The notes below the pieces were generated by a model that searched no databases, had not been told where the DNA came from, and saw only the letters and a list, made by a program, of their open reading frames with translations. Shown here one piece after another: positions 45,323 to 58,453 of a stretch of DNA of 64,000 nt. The stretch is from NCBI RefSeq assembly GCF_030867145.1, contig NC_134414.1, positions 83,504,504 through 83,568,503 on the forward strand, read 5' to 3'. A program made the position numbers and the translations under genes. The stretch is from Opisthocomus hoazin (Eukaryota > Chordata > Aves > Opisthocomiformes > Opisthocomidae). The first letter of the stretch is position 1; each line of letters starts with the position of its first letter.

Positions 45323-48300
45323 TCTTTTTGACACCGAGTTCTGAGATCAGAAGAAGAGTTCATCTAAGGATCTAAATTCTGAATTTCATGGTCGTTCTTC
45401 TCAATGGTAAATCTTCTAAGTATTTAAGTTGAAACTGTTTCCAAGTATAGCATTTTGTACTCATTAAAAAAAAAAAGTTGCAGTGTTTTGTTAAATTTTG
45501 GTTATCTACACCTGAGTATCAAGAAATCACAACAACAGTAATAATGATAACAACAATAGTAATAGTAACAGAAAAAAAATCATTACAAAATCCAGAAATC
45601 GTAACTATAATTTCGCATACAATTATGTCTCTGCTGGCTTCTGGATATGAAGCCAACTGTATGGAGAAATAAACTACAATGTTGTGTTAGAAATTACTTC
45701 AGTTTTTATTGTTGGTTTACATACTTTTCTAAAGGGTTTTAGACTATTATCCTAAAGTTCAAATTGTAGATCAATAACATCTCTGCATCTCTGCAGTGAT
45801 TATATTAGTTACTACCACTATTTATATTAAGTACTAGTTTAAATGTATGTTGCAAATATGCATATTAGGTGTTTTAACCTCACAAAGGAAGCCTCCCTAC
45901 AGTATTGTTCAAATCTAAATACTGCTGGAAAATAACACGTAGATAAGGAAGCAGACACAAATCGAATGATTTTGTTATGCTTATGCAAGTAGTAGTAAAG
46001 AATCTACAACTATAACCCAGATGTTCTACGATTATTACCACTAATGTGGTATTTCAGATAACAATCTTTGCGCTCCATAAATTGTCAGGATATCTGTAGT
46101 CAGGATGCACATGAAACTTGAAAATTTGATGCACTATCATAATGTAAATATCTGTCAAAAATGATTTAAAAGTATGAGATTTTTAAAAAAACACTTTCCA
46201 TTTCATGCAAAGATTATCTGGGTAACAATAACAAGAGCCACTACTTCTTACACCAGATATCCCATGATTTCTGAAAAAATAGTTCTGCATATTCAGCTGT
46301 TGAGAAAAATAAACAATATTTGAAAGTGTGGACACAATTAATCCCCCAAATAATTGTTGAAATGTATTTGGAAGCCTAGTTTAGTCCAGCAGAAGGGACG
46401 AATTACCTGAGGTACAGGAAAAGAAATAACTCTGCATATCTGTGCTATTATGTCAAAATTTAAAACTTAACAATAACTCTGTCTTACCTTAGCAGTGTTG
46501 AATAATGTTACTGTGATACCAGTTCAGTAAGAAAGATGCTAAGATTCTAGAAATAGAGAATGTTTTGCAAGATATTTGTTTGAAAGATGGTGAAAGACAA
46601 ATTCCTTTGCTGTAACACAAATATTATATTAATGAAGTACATCTGTTGCAGCATATTTCTGGTTAGTTAAATATAAAAACTAATTCAGCAGATAGATACA
46701 GTATTTGGATTATTTTTTTTTTAAGCAAAGGACTTTTCTGAAACACAAACTTATTAGAAGTCTTGTCATGTATTACTTCATTGCACTATCAGGTGTCTGT
46801 GGTAGTTATAAATTAGTGATTATAGTAAGATAGGAAAAGATTAATACAAACAAAGCTCTCACTTTTTGAAATGTAGATTAACAGCATGTTGTAATATTAA
46901 ATCCAAGATAGTTTAAGTAGAAAAAAAGGACTAAAATAGTATCAAATAACCAAGGTCGATATGAAATCATAAGTATCAAGCAGTTCAAAGTCTAATTTGT
47001 AGAAGTACTTTAGAAGAGCAGTCCTCCACTTTTCAGCTATCATATAACAATGGGAAAGCCTAGGATAATACTCTAGAAACACTTTTGGTCAGTTTGAAAA
47101 AAACAGGCCAAAAAATCTGAACTTATATTTTGTTTACATAAAAAACAGTAAAATGATCAAGGACAAATCTAATATAAAACCACAATGACACTGTGAAGGA
47201 CTTTGAAGGTGAGAGTTTGAAGCTAGTTACATAAATGAGAGATGAATCGGAGATTCCAGGAAATGCAAGTAAGACAGAAAAGGGAAATTTAGTCATCTTC
47301 ATTTTGGGATGCCTGAAGGGCTGTCTAGAGCAGTATACTAAATGTTAGAAAATGTCAGCATATAGAAAAATATTTTGTTATTTTTTTTTCTCTTAATGAG
47401 ATTTTTTTTCGTAATTAAATGTATTGAAGAAATAATTAGTAGGCTTTATCTAATGCAGAGAAGCTAAACCAGAAAGAGATTCTATAATATCCAGGCATAA
47501 CATATATAAAAAAAGACGGGAACAGTACTGCACAATTCTGTCTTTAGCATACTCACACTGAGCTGACAAGGAACCACCCAGAATGAAATGTCAGACAGGC
47601 TGAGATAGATGATAGCCCAAAAGAGTAAATGTCAAATGAGAGAGGATATGAAAGAGGTTCAGTGCAGAGAAATTCAGGGCAAAATTTCAGTCAGTGGATC
47701 TCAAGATGAAAGGGAGAGAGAATGTAAAAAGGACAGAAAAGAGAATGGATGGGCAGTGTATTTTGGGGTTTGTTTATGTTTTAAGTTCATATTGAGAAAC
47801 TGAGAGAGGGTTTGCACCAGAAAAAAAAAAAAAAAAAAACAAAAACAAAACATTTGAGATAAGTCTTCAAAAGAAACAAGATCAGAAGAGTAAAATTTTT
47901 TGTATTGAAAGGAGTCATAAGAGTTGGAAAGAAGACAGAATTTGCTGTTTTCACCATCATTACATGACTGCATTTGAATTTTTTGTTTTTTATTTATTTG
48001 CACATTTTTAGAAAATTGCAGAAACAGGCTCCAATGAGGAAAGAATCTTTAAAATAGATACCTCACCTCTCCTTCCTGCAATAAGATTGTTGTGGGTCTG
48101 CTTTTATGTAGTTGAAATTACATGTCTCTACTAACTTTGCCTTTCAAAGTTTAACATCGTTGGTAGAAATCAGTTTTTGTGGAGTTTTTTTCATTTTTTT
48201 GATGGAAAGAGAAAGATTGTAAAATAACTATGAAAGGGAGTAGGGAAAAGAACCAGGGGCTAACAGTTTATCTCATTCTAAGATGGAGCTTGATGAAAAT

Positions 48301-51300
48301 GTGGATGGGATTATACGATAAGATTGTTGGAAATCAGCCAGACTGTCTGATCCCAGAGAGTTTGTTTAACCACTATTTGCTATGATCCTGTATTTGAGAC
48401 AACCTATTATGATCAAACAGAAATTGGAAGAAACCAAACCATAACAAGACAAAATACCAAACAAAAACCCAACCGAGCAGAATGGAAGTAATGGAAAGTG
48501 AACATTTTCATTACCTCTTCCTGTAAGAGCTATGCTTAAATTCTGGCAACCTATATTTAGCAGCAGACCTTCCTCAGTGCCAGGTCACAGGGAAAAGTAA
48601 CAATTTAATAGCAGTTGAAAGTTCCAAACGAAAATATGTGATGTTTGGAAAGCAAATTAATGATGACCAGAATAGTCTTTTTTTTTTTTTCTAACAGTCC
48701 CAAAGAGAATGATTATCCAACTCATCACCTCTACAGAGAACTCCATCGTGAAGGTACTGGATAACTAAAGCTACTTTGATTGAACATTTCTGAACTATGA
48801 ACAGAACTCTATGTGTGGGTTTGTTTTTATACAGAAAACACATATGTATGCAGCTCTGAGTAATGTGTATTCACCACACACCTGTTTTGAACCTTCTTAA
48901 TGACAAAACCGGGCCTGATTCACTCCCCACAGATAGTCAAAGACTGAAAGTCTATACACAGGGAATCCAACACAGTAATTCATGCACCATCGAATTTCTG
49001 TAATTGGCAAAAATGAATGCAATCCAGTGATTTCTTAAAAATTAGTATTCATTTAAAGTATCCCCTCTATATGTGGTCTCTTTGACCACTGAAGACATAT
49101 TATAGTTTCAATGCCACTATCCCAGTAGAAACTTCAAGAAGAGATGGATGAAATATATATTATTTTTCACAGTAAGTTTGTCATTCATTCATAAGCCTAT
49201 ATTAATTCACCTGGCACTCAAAATGAACTCCACTTGCCCAGTAATGTCTCATTACTTATCCTTGTTTGGGTGATATCTCTTGGCTGGAATTTAATACCTG
49301 AATTAAAAAAAAAACCCTCCGTGAGCAGAATAGAAATTTCTTAGAATATATCAGACCCAAAAATGATGCTTTGTTCCAAATATATCTCCAGTCACTGATG
49401 CTATACATGTTAATTAATAAGAACAAGCAAAAAATAACCTTTCAATATCTTGATAGACTAATTAGTATACAACAAATATGTTACTCTTCCTGAGGTGCTG
49501 ATGTGTACAAGAAAGCACCAACAAACTTTTTTTTTAAATATCAGATGTTACAAACAACCAAGTATTATCTGTAAACCCTGCAGTATCTTCACTACCATTT
49601 CAAGCAGCTTTTAGTTTCTTGGGAAATGATAGGACAATTTCGTCACCACTATAGGTTTGTCTTTGTGTATTCTTTCATTACTGATGCAGATTGATTTTGT
49701 CTGATTGGCTTCTCTGTAGCTGATAAGAATCCTGCATAACTCACCGTTTATTTTTACTATATGTGATAAACTGAAATTGCTTTTTGCTGCTATGGTAACA
49801 TTGTTTTATAAAAGTGTTCCATCTCAGCTTTTATGCTAAATTTGCTCACAATGTAGGAGGAAGAAGAAAGGAAGAAAACTGGCATAAGAATGAGAAACTG
49901 AGGTTAATTTAAGAACACATACAAAATATTAAAAATTAAGAACGGGTTCTCTCAGTTGTTGACTCATACTTGAGAGAGAAAAAAACACTATGTAAACTTC
50001 AATAATGAGAACTTTATTAAATCTCATTTACAATAAAAATGACAAGGGTCTGGTTAGATAGAAATATATATCTAGCCATCAAAATGAAACACAAGAATCA
50101 GAGATAAAACTAGTCAACATATAAAAAAAAAAAGGAAAAATTAAACAAAAGAAATACACACATTTGAAAGGTGCCATTGAAAATAAAAAGTTGCAAAGAT
50201 ATCCAGATACCCTACTTTGATTTCCTACATATTATACTGTTTTAGTTACAAGTTCTGACAAAATAATGTTGTGGAATCATACCAGTCAATGAAACTGGTA
50301 ATTCCTAGGTCCTTTTATGTTCACTTTAAACCCATTTAAAGAGACCCACAGCACGTGTTTTACTTCACAAAGGAGTTTGAGCTTGAATATACCTCATATA
50401 CATTTGTTTCAATCAAAATTTCACTTGAAAAATAGTATGAAAGGAAAAAAATGTTCCGTGATCTCCATACTACAATATGCAGAAGAAATGTTCCAGGGTT
50501 TTATTTAGTTATTTTTTTCTTGCTTTGATTTGGGTTTATTTCGAAAAAAATATTACTCGTGTAATGTAAATAGAATTGAATAATCTATACTAATAAAACA
50601 TTAATTTCCCCAATCTGGCACCAGCTGTGTAAAATCAACAAGTTTCAGGAGCCTTCTATATCAAACCAGGAGACAGCAAGCTAATCACTTTGGCTGAATA
50701 CTCCTTTCTCTTCAGAATTTACATCATAACATTAAGCTAAATTGATCTGCAGCTTTAGCTTTGCCTAATATATAGCAGGAAATGCTAACAGTGTCCCCTT
50801 CAAACGTCTAGAACTTTGAAATGTCCCGTAAAGCTTTAAAAAGAAAAATAGACAGGTATGTACATAATATCAGATAATTTCATGCATTGAGTACATTTTT
50901 TGGTCATTCTTTCTCAGTGCTCCTAGAAGAGTTGATCTGCAGGAGCTGTCAGCTTTTAACAGTGAATCTTAACAACCATAGCACCAACAGATTGTGACTC
51001 TGTTGTGCTCCGTAGGGAAGACAGTTCTCTCTTGAAGCAAAGAGGGGCTGACAGCCTTAGTTTATAGTGTGGGAAGGAGGAAGATAGGAAAGTGGTGTTA
51101 CTGCTAGTTTTATGGCATTACAGATATTCTTTGCACGGAGAAAATAAGTCAATCTATTTTTCTGCAGTCCTTCCTTCTATGACTTGATTTAACCATATGC
51201 TAATTTTAAGCAAAGACACAATAAATACAGTGTTTCCAAATATGGGCTGTTAATGATACCTGTTGAGAAAATGTTTTCTTTCATTGCTCAGAAAACGTAT

Positions 51301-53284
51301 TGGGTAAAAAGTTGAGTAAATATTGGGTTTACTGGGGTAATTGTCAAATCATAGAAAACAGTTCTTGTCAAACCAAATGTATACCCAAGAACCTGAAGAA
51401 ACAAACAGAAAAAAAAATTCTTTACAAGGCATAACATATTATCTTGATGTCACTTATTGCTGAACGGAAATGAAGCTGGAAGCTACGAAATATTTCCCCT
51501 TTTCCCTTTTTCTTCTTAATAAATTAATTATTTCTCATGAGAAAAATAACAATTCAAATTCAAAAGTTGCATTTGGGTGTCACTGTCTCAATATTTCTCA
51601 AATATTTCCTTTAGCAAAGGTGTACTGACTTTTTTATTATTTTTATTTTACTTGAACCTATTTTATTGAAATTCAGTCTTTAGTCAAATGTACTTTCCAT
51701 ACCTCCTAACACACATTTTTCCATATTTATTCATGTGAAAGAACAAACAGACAAATCAGCATACACTCAGATCTAAGCAGAAACAAGTTCCACTACCAAA
51801 AACCCCATGTTACCTCCAGATGGATCCAAGATTGACCTGTATTCTAGATTCTTAGAACAGCATCACTAGGGAATTGCATGCAATATTTGGAGCACACACT
51901 ACTTCAGGCCATGAAGATTCTAAAAATAAAAGCTGATACTGTTGCAGTGTGCTTAAATGTGATTGACAGGAACACTGAATTCGTAAGAAAAGAGACAAAA
52001 TTATTATGACAGTAGGCAAGCTGGTTAAACAACGACTAAGAAGGATGAGGAGGTTGGGTTTGTGTTCTTGCATATTTTTCCCCATGCATCCCAAAACTGG
52101 TAGCTGTGAAAAGATAAAGTTCTTAGATGTACTTTTTCTTTTTTTTCCCCTGGAAGAAAACAAACATTCCATTTGACAGTAGTTACATTCAAGAAAAGCA
52201 ATTTTCTTTCTTAAGGAGAAAAAAATATAAAATTTTATCCTTGACTGACCAGTGCATTACTATTCTGTAACATTCATTAAGAGAAGAGTTTCAGTTTCTC
52301 ATACCCCTACTTATAGTCTAGTGAATTCTTCATGATTCCTGAGAAAATGAGTGAAGTATACATGAGTGTTATTACCAGACACAATATGATACAGGGTAAA
52401 AGAAGATCTTAACACTGTTGTTTAGAATCTCCCCGAATTAGTACTTTGCAATGACAAATAACTTCTTCAAAGAGAAAATCTGGTGGATTTTTTTTGATTT
52501 GTCTTTTTTTTCCGTTTTTTTTCTTTTTGATCTAATATCTTTATTCGTATTCCATTGAGCCTCTGAGTAGCTACAGTGTGGTTTTTGCTGTACCATGATG
52601 TATTAACATAAATAAAAATATGTGTGGAAATTAAATCAGGCTAAGACAATACAGATTATCTTTTTAAGGCATTTGTAGAAAAATGGCAGTGGTTTTTTTT
52701 GGCATTTATGGAAAAAATAGCAACTTATATGTAGCGTTTTACATCTGACTACTGTAAAAAGTCTTTACTCATATTATCAAGTGAAAGTATGTACTGGTAA
52801 ATGTGCAATAGAAAAGATTGGTGAAAGTTGAATGAGAAAGGAATTTAACTAAAATTTCTTTTTTTTCATTTAGTCAAACTAAAACTTTCCATCTGCACAC
52901 TTCCTTCTTCAGGTTTTCATAGTACTTTTTTGCGTATGTTGCTTGTCCCAGAGCTAAAGACAGCTGGAACGCCCATCTAAAACTATCTGTTCATAATTTA
53001 ATACTAGCAGAACAAGTAGCACCTGCTGATTTCCAGGGTGCAGAAATAAGTGTAGTTTTCAGGCTGAAACAGTTGGCACCAATGTTTAACATAATCAGGA
53101 TTTACATTTTAAAATGTACTCAGTATTACATTATATTTCAGTAACTTCTTTTCTTTATGTGACCATCTGTTTCTGCAGTTGCAATTTTGATATCTGTCCT
53201 CAAAAAAAAGTAAAAGTTATTCTGGGTATTGTTTAGTAAACCTCTTCACTAAACACTAAGGAATACAACTGCCTAGTGAGAGTT
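45323..53284. other. Gene desert, AT-rich non-coding DNA
   Basis: About 8 kb with no supported gene, CR1 or LTR. Minor homopolymers occur at 46704-46723 and 48678-48691. Open frames at 47609-48003, 50317-50508 and 51852-52172 are short, low in complexity or unrecognised, and are not called genes. Confidence 0.6.
47821..47850 (+). repeat. A-rich tract
   Basis: Nineteen A, then CAAAAACAAAAC. It could be read as a retrocopy tail, but no spliced-gene copy, target duplication or polyadenylation signal is recognisable upstream. Confidence 0.85.
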
Positions 53285-53503
53285 AGCCCTGGTAAGCAAG
53301 TAAGCACCACACAGCTGCATGCACACTCCCGCAGAGGGATAGAGAAGAGAATCCAAATGGTAAAAATGCAAAAACTCGTTGGTTGAGACAGACACAATTT
53401 AATAAATTAACAAAAGCTGCACATGCAAGCAAAGCAAAACAAGGAATTAATTCACTGCTTCACATCAACAGGCAGGCATTCAGCCATCTCCAGGAAAGCA
53501 GGG
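53285..53503 (-). mobile_element. Partial ERVL-type LTR
   Basis: About 220 bp resembling the 3' part of an avian ERVL-type LTR read on the minus strand: plus-strand landmarks CACCACACAGCTGC near 53307, AAAACTCGTTGGTTGAGACA near 53371, AATTTAATAAATTAACAAAAGC near 53395, and CAGCCATCTCCAGGAAAGCA near 53481. The block AAACTCGT-GGTTG-GA also occurs in the minus-strand LTR near 13155. It stops abruptly at 53503 against CR1 ORF2 sequence; the other end near 53285 is uncertain. Identified by recollection of avian LTRs. Confidence 0.55.
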
Positions 53504-53945
53504 GGCCTTTCAGCTGGCTTTTCTCTGAACTAGAGAAATCCAGAGTCCTCTGCCGCTTCTCATAGGAGATTTCTTCCAGGCCTTTTACCAGGTTTGTTGC
53601 CCTACTCTGGACGCATGTGAGTACCTTCACACGCTTCTTCAGTTGTGGGGCCCAGAACTGCACACAGTACTGAACGTGAGGCCACACCAATGCTAAATAC
53701 AGAAGGATAATCACCTCTTTCGGCCAGCCGGTTATGCTGTTTGATGCAACCCAGGGTGCGGGTTGCCCTCTTGGCTGCTAATTCCAGTGAGGGCACACTG
53801 CTAATTCCTGTTGAGCCTGTGACTGACCAGCTCCCCCAGATCGCTTTCTGCAGGTCTGCTGTCCAGCCACTCCTCTCCGATTTTATACTTGTGCCCAGCA
53901 TTACTCCATCCTAGGTGCAGAATCTGACATCTGGGCTTGTTAAAT
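53504..53945 (-). mobile_element. CR1 fragment lacking its 3' end
   Basis: Minus-strand ORF2 C-terminal sequence of the same subfamily as 44230-44932 ([21 protein letters not shown] on the minus strand is shared in most residues; frames broken near 53640 and 53790). The last 280 bp or so, including the octamer tail, are missing; in their place the LTR fragment ends at 53503. The 5' end is near 53945. Confidence 0.85.
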
Positions 53946-55789
53946 ATTGTCCCATTATTATGAGTGTATGTCGAATTTGAGAACATAAGCCACAAATTTT
54001 TTTTTCCTGTTTTGGAAGTAATTTTGTGGGTTTTCCAAAGATTTGTAAATTGACAAATATACCATTCTAATTTCACTTCATGATTTATATACAGACAGTG
54101 ATTTTTATGAATTCTTTTCTGAATTTTTGACAAGTATACACTAGGTATTGCACAGAGCTCCAGAAGAAAAACTTTGTCTACACCAAGTTGAAGAAAACTT
54201 ACCTTGCATGTAACACCATAGTTTGGCTGTAGAAGACGCACAGAGAAACCCTATGCACTATGAGTCTCAATCAGATTTAAGACAAATGATTCAGGCAGGA
54301 ATATTATAAATGAATTACAGTTCCTGTGATGCACCCTATTTACTGGCTCCAGAGAGGTGTATACATGCTTTGGGAAAGGGCGTGAAGTCCCTACTTTTGC
54401 CTATGTGCAAAAGTGGTAGTGGGAGTGGTAGTGGGAGTGGTATTATGGTACTGTGACCTGCTCTCCAGTCAGGTGATTAGGATGTAGAACTCGGACAGGC
54501 TTCCTGAGGTGCTGACTGTAGTCCTCTGCTTTCATGGGCAATGCCATGTATAAGTCAAGCAAGCTTCTCTTCAATAGCTGAACATGTTCCCATTCATTAG
54601 AAAAAATCCATAGCAATTCTAACAGTAAAGAAGGCATTTTCTTTCTATTTTAAGTCTATTCATGGCCAGTTTATACCCATTAGTTCTTATTACTTGTAGT
54701 TTAAACAGCTCACATATGTTCCTAGTGTTTATCTTTTCTGCTTTTCCAGACCCCAAATACATTTAGATTGAAGACTCATATTAAACTTAGACCTTAATTT
54801 TCCAGTTTTAATGAGCCAAAGTTTTTATTTCTTCCAGCAAGATAAACTCTCCATTATCCTGATTATTCTGGAAGTTTGCTGTGTACAGATTCAAGTCTAA
54901 ATGCAACTCCCTTGATATAGGTGACCTGGTAAACTTTGCTTTTCTTGGAATATTTGCTGCAAGTCATGACTGAATCGTTGGCTTTAGGACATCATTAATA
55001 TTATCTATCAATCATATACTTCATCCCTTTAGCCAGTTATTTAATTAATTAGTTCTTTCTCTTTTTTTTTTATTTTTCCCTCCTTTCCCCCCCCCCCAGT
55101 TTAATCTGAAATCTTTTGCAAAATATCTATTTTTGTTGACCATGATCTAATCACATTTTCCAAAACTATTTTTTTGTTCAGCTCCTGTTACGGTTTTGAT
55201 ACTCACCTAAACAACGTCTAAAAAGGTATTGCCCTTTACTGTAGTAACGATTTGATAAAGAAATATGCCACAACACTGTGGAATAACTGGGTCTTACTAT
55301 TTATTAACAGCATTTGTTCTTTAAAATTCTGTGGAGCTACAATTCTGCCCTGAAGATAATATCTGATAGCATTTATTTCTCTGGTAAATTCATGCAAAAC
55401 CTGACCCATGGGGATTTATAACAGCTTTCCACTCCTTAGGCTTCATCTGTACAAAGTCGGAGTCTTAGGAGCTTTATGAAATGGAAATAAAGTAAAACTT
55501 TCCCAAAGATCCTGGATTTCTTTAGCACAAAGCATGCACAAACCTGAGCAAGTTGTAGAAATGAGCTCAGTGACCCCAAAACTAAACAAGGCTGTGCAAA
55601 TCTTTTCACATTTCCTTATGTTAAGTGAGGAACTGTACTGTGAAGAATGCAGTGAGATAGTGGTAGGTCACTTCTAAATAGTTTGCTTCTTAGTACTCGA
55701 TTATTATTATTCTCATCTTCATCTTATCCAGGATAGGTCACTAATGTTCATTAGTCCAAAACATTTACTTCAATCATGTACTGAATTTA
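53946..55789. other. Non-coding sequence, nothing recognised
   Basis: AT-rich. It includes a small 12-bp repeat (54413-54442) and a run of 11 C near 55087. No gene or mobile element is supported. Confidence 0.55.
54413..54442 (+). repeat. Short minisatellite, 2.5 x 12 bp
   Basis: GTGGTAGTGGGA occurs twice in perfect tandem, followed by GTGGTA. Too short to suggest a function. Confidence 0.9.
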
Positions 55790-56465
55790 TATGGCAAAGT
55801 TTTGGTAGAGGGGTGAGGCAGGTGTGTCCTCTGTGAGAAGACACCAGGACCTGCTCCCATGTTGGGCACAGCCAGTTCCAGCCAGCTCCAAAACAGACCC
55901 GCTGCTGGCCAAAGCTGAGCCCATCAGTGATTCTGGTGACACCTCTGTAACAACACATCTAAGAAAGGGTAAAAAGTGCTACTCAGCGACTGTGAGAAAG
56001 AGGAGTGAGAAAATGTGAGAGAAACAGCCCTGCAGAAACCCAGGTCAGTGAAGAAGGACGGGGAAGAAGCCAGAGCAAAGCTTCACCTGCAGCCCAGGGA
56101 CAAGACCATGGCGAAGCAGCCTGTTTACCTGCAGTCCATAGAGGACCACGTCAAAGCAGACATCCACACTGCAGCACATGGAGACCCCATGCAGAAGCAG
56201 GTTTTCTGGCAGGAGCTGTACCCTGTGGGGGACCCAGAGTGGAGCAATCTGTTCCTGAAAAACTGTGCCCCATGGAAAGGACACTTTCTGGATCTATTCC
56301 TGCAGACCTACTTTGGAGAAGTTCATGAAGGACTGTCCCATGGAGCTGGGAACAGTGTAAGGAGGAAGGTCTGGCAGTGGTGAAGTGACAGGAACTGACA
56401 GAAAACCCATTTCCCATATCCCCATGTTGCTCGAGGTGTGAGAAGAGGAGGCAGAACTGGGAAGG
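55790..56465 (+). mobile_element. LTR-like avian repeat with periodic internal units
   Basis: GC-richer block resembling a large avian ERVL-type LTR read on the plus strand. Between about 56130 and 56330 there are repeated units of roughly 45-60 bases around a CCATGG/GGACCC theme (CTGCAGTCCATAGAGGACCA, GCAGCACATGGAGACCCCAT, CCTGTGGGGGACCCAGAGTG, GCCCCATGGAAAGGACACTT). After these comes a GAACTGACAG...CCCATTTCCCATATCCCC stretch near 56392. The units make a 122-codon plus-strand frame (56015-56383), which I regard as incidental. Both ends are undefined and no target duplication was found. Assigned from recollection only. Confidence 0.45.
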
Positions 56466-56467
56466 TG

Positions 56468-56600
56468 ATGGGTGGTCGCTTGCTGCATCCGGAGTTCACG
56501 GCTGATGTATCTGGTGCGGCCCGTGTACACAGTCTACAGGTTGGAGATGTCGATCTCGATGAAGTTGCTGAGTGCCAGTTGTTGAAAACCAGATCCAGTC
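56468..56600 (-). pseudogene. Unidentified codon-like block with one stop
   Basis: On the minus strand one frame reads LALSNFIEIDISNL, then TAG, then TVYTGRTRYISREL, with mostly C or G in third positions, unlike the surrounding AT-rich DNA. A single CAG to TAG change would restore continuity. I cannot name the protein. It lies between the LTR-like repeat and the third ERV-A copy. It may be a pseudo-exon, captured coding sequence or an unfamiliar part of a retroelement. Confidence 0.35.
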
Positions 56601-56639
56601 CTATCATAGCTGTACTCTGCTAGGTTTTCATCAAAAAGT

Positions 56640-57605
56640 CCATCTTTCTTTAATCTGGACGATTATTCCTATGATGCTACTGGTATAACATATAACAATT
56701 ATAGCAGTGATAACAGACAGTGACAGGGTTATTTAACAATTAACTTTATACAATTTATTTATGGACTATTCTCACCCAAAATCAAATCCCCATGAGGTAC
56801 ACATCAGACTTCCCCATCCTTCTGCATTACCCACCAGGTAAACCCAGGTCCTTGAGCAAAAGCAATCCCACGGACGGGCATGCCTTTGCCCAAGGCAGGA
56901 CTAACCCAGACTGTCTTCCCTAACATGTTCCGCATGTGCAATATGGGGACTTTATCCCCTTCATGGGGCGCTGAGGTTTTGACTGGGCAGGACCAGCCTG
57001 GTTGGTGGATCCACTGGTGTTAACCAAACAGGTGGCCTTTGCTAAATGAGTATCCCAGTTTTTGAAAGTCCCATTCCCCATTGCTCTCAAAGTGGTTTTT
57101 AGCAGCCCATTGTACCGTTCGATCTTTCCAGAGGCTGGTGCATGGTAGCGAATGTGATACACCCACTCAATACCGTGTTCTTTGGCCCAGGTGTCTATGA
57201 GGCTGTTAAGAAAGTGAGTCCTGTTTTCCGACTCAACTCTTTCGGGATTGATATGTCGCCACAGGTCTTGTTTTTCAAGGTCCAGGAGTGTATTCCGGGC
57301 AGTGGCATGGGGCACAGGGTAGGTTTCCAGCCATCCGGTGGTGGCCTCCACCATTGTGAGCACATAGCTCTTGCCTTGGCGGGTTTGTGGCAGTGTGATG
57401 TAGTCAATCTGCTAAGCCTCCCCATATTTCTATTTTAGCCATTGTCCTCCGGACCAATGAGGCTTTATCCGCTTGGCTTTCTTGATTACAGCGCATGTTT
57501 CACATTCATGGATAACCTGTGCGATGGTATCCATGATCAAGTCCACACCTTGGTCATGAGCCCATCTGTATGTCATGTATCTTCCTTGGTGGGCCGAGGT
57601 GTCAT
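56640..57605 (-). pseudogene. ERV-A integrase (third copy), broken
   Basis: Minus-strand ERV-A integrase. Order: zinc-binding domain (57605-57440), QIDYI near 57410 with the first catalytic Asp present but a TAG two codons earlier, the core (57363-56920) with TMVEATTGWLETYP, then ESENRTHF where the central catalytic Asp of the usual xDNG motif is Glu and Gly is Arg, and SGKIERYNG with the catalytic Glu present. The C-terminal domain continues to about 56770 in a shifted frame (KTVWV, WWVMQKDGEV). No env follows; about 120 bases of non-coding ERV sequence end near 56640. The integrase would insert viral DNA; this copy cannot. The CR1 at 57606 separates it from RNase H. Confidence 0.85.
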
Positions 57606-58453
57606 AGAATCACAGAATCACAGAATTATAGGGATTGGAAGGGACCTCTGTGGGTCATCTAGTCCAACCCTCCTGATGAAGCAGGGTCACCTACAGCAAG
57701 ATGCACAGGACCTTGTCCAGGCGGGTCTTGAATATCACCAGAGAAGGAGACTCCACAACCTCCCTGAGCAGCCTGTTCCAGTGCTCCGTCACCCTCAGAG
57801 GGAAGAAGTTCTTCCTCATGTTCAAACGGAACTTCCTATGCTTCAGTTTGTGCCCATTGCCCCTTGTCTTGTCACTGGGCACCACTGAAAAGAGCTTGGC
57901 CCCATCCTCCTGACACACACCCTTCAGATATTTATAAGCATTTAGAAGGTCCCCTCTCAGCCTTCTCTTCTTCAGGCTGAACAAGCCCAGTTCCCTCAAC
58001 CTCTCCTCGTAGGGGAGATGTTCCAGTCCCCTCATCATCCTCGTAGCCCTCCGCTGGACTCTCTCCAGTAGCTCTTCATCTTTCTTGAACTGAGGAGCCC
58101 AGAACTGGACAGAGTACTCTAGATGAAGCCTCACTAGGGCAGTGTAGAGGGGAAGGAGAACCTCCCTTGTCCTGCTGGCCACACTCTTCTTGATGCACCC
58201 CAGGATCCCATTGGCTTTCTTGGCAGCCAGGGCACACTGCTGCCTCATGGTCAACCTGTCGTCCACGAGGACACCCAGGTCCCTCTCTGCAGAGCTGCTC
58301 TCCAGCACGTCCACCCCAAGCCTGTACTGGTGCATGAGGTTGTTCCTCCCCAGGTGCAGGACCCTGCATTTGGCTTTGATGAACCTCATCAGGTTCCTCT
58401 CTGCCCAGCTTTCCAGCCTATCCAGGTCACGCTGAATGGCAGCACAGCCTTCT
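57606..58453 (-). mobile_element. Young CR1 inserted in ERV-A pol
   Basis: An 848-bp 5'-truncated CR1. The minus-strand frame is open for 256 codons (58461-57691): [37 protein letters not shown] sequence, and the ORF2 end KVLCILL. The 3' end has three AGAATCACA-type repeats (57606-57626). The ERV-A copy at 20129/20130 shows the uninterrupted sequence, so the junctions are exact: GAGGTGTCAT then the element, then GGGCCCACCGAG. No bases of target are duplicated or lost. Confidence 0.95.

Noticed and set aside
47600..47850. Possible processed retrocopy ending in the A tract
   Set aside because: No recognisable gene copy, polyadenylation signal or target duplication; such retrocopies are rare in birds.
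56015..56383. 122-codon plus-strand frame as a possible gene
   Set aside because: It is made of diverged repeat units in an LTR-like block, with no domain recognised and a second overlapping frame of similar length.
57195..57438. TMVEATTG in ERV-A read as loss of the first integrase Asp
   Set aside because: The first catalytic Asp is in QIDYI upstream; the Glu in TMVEA aligns with a non-catalytic position.
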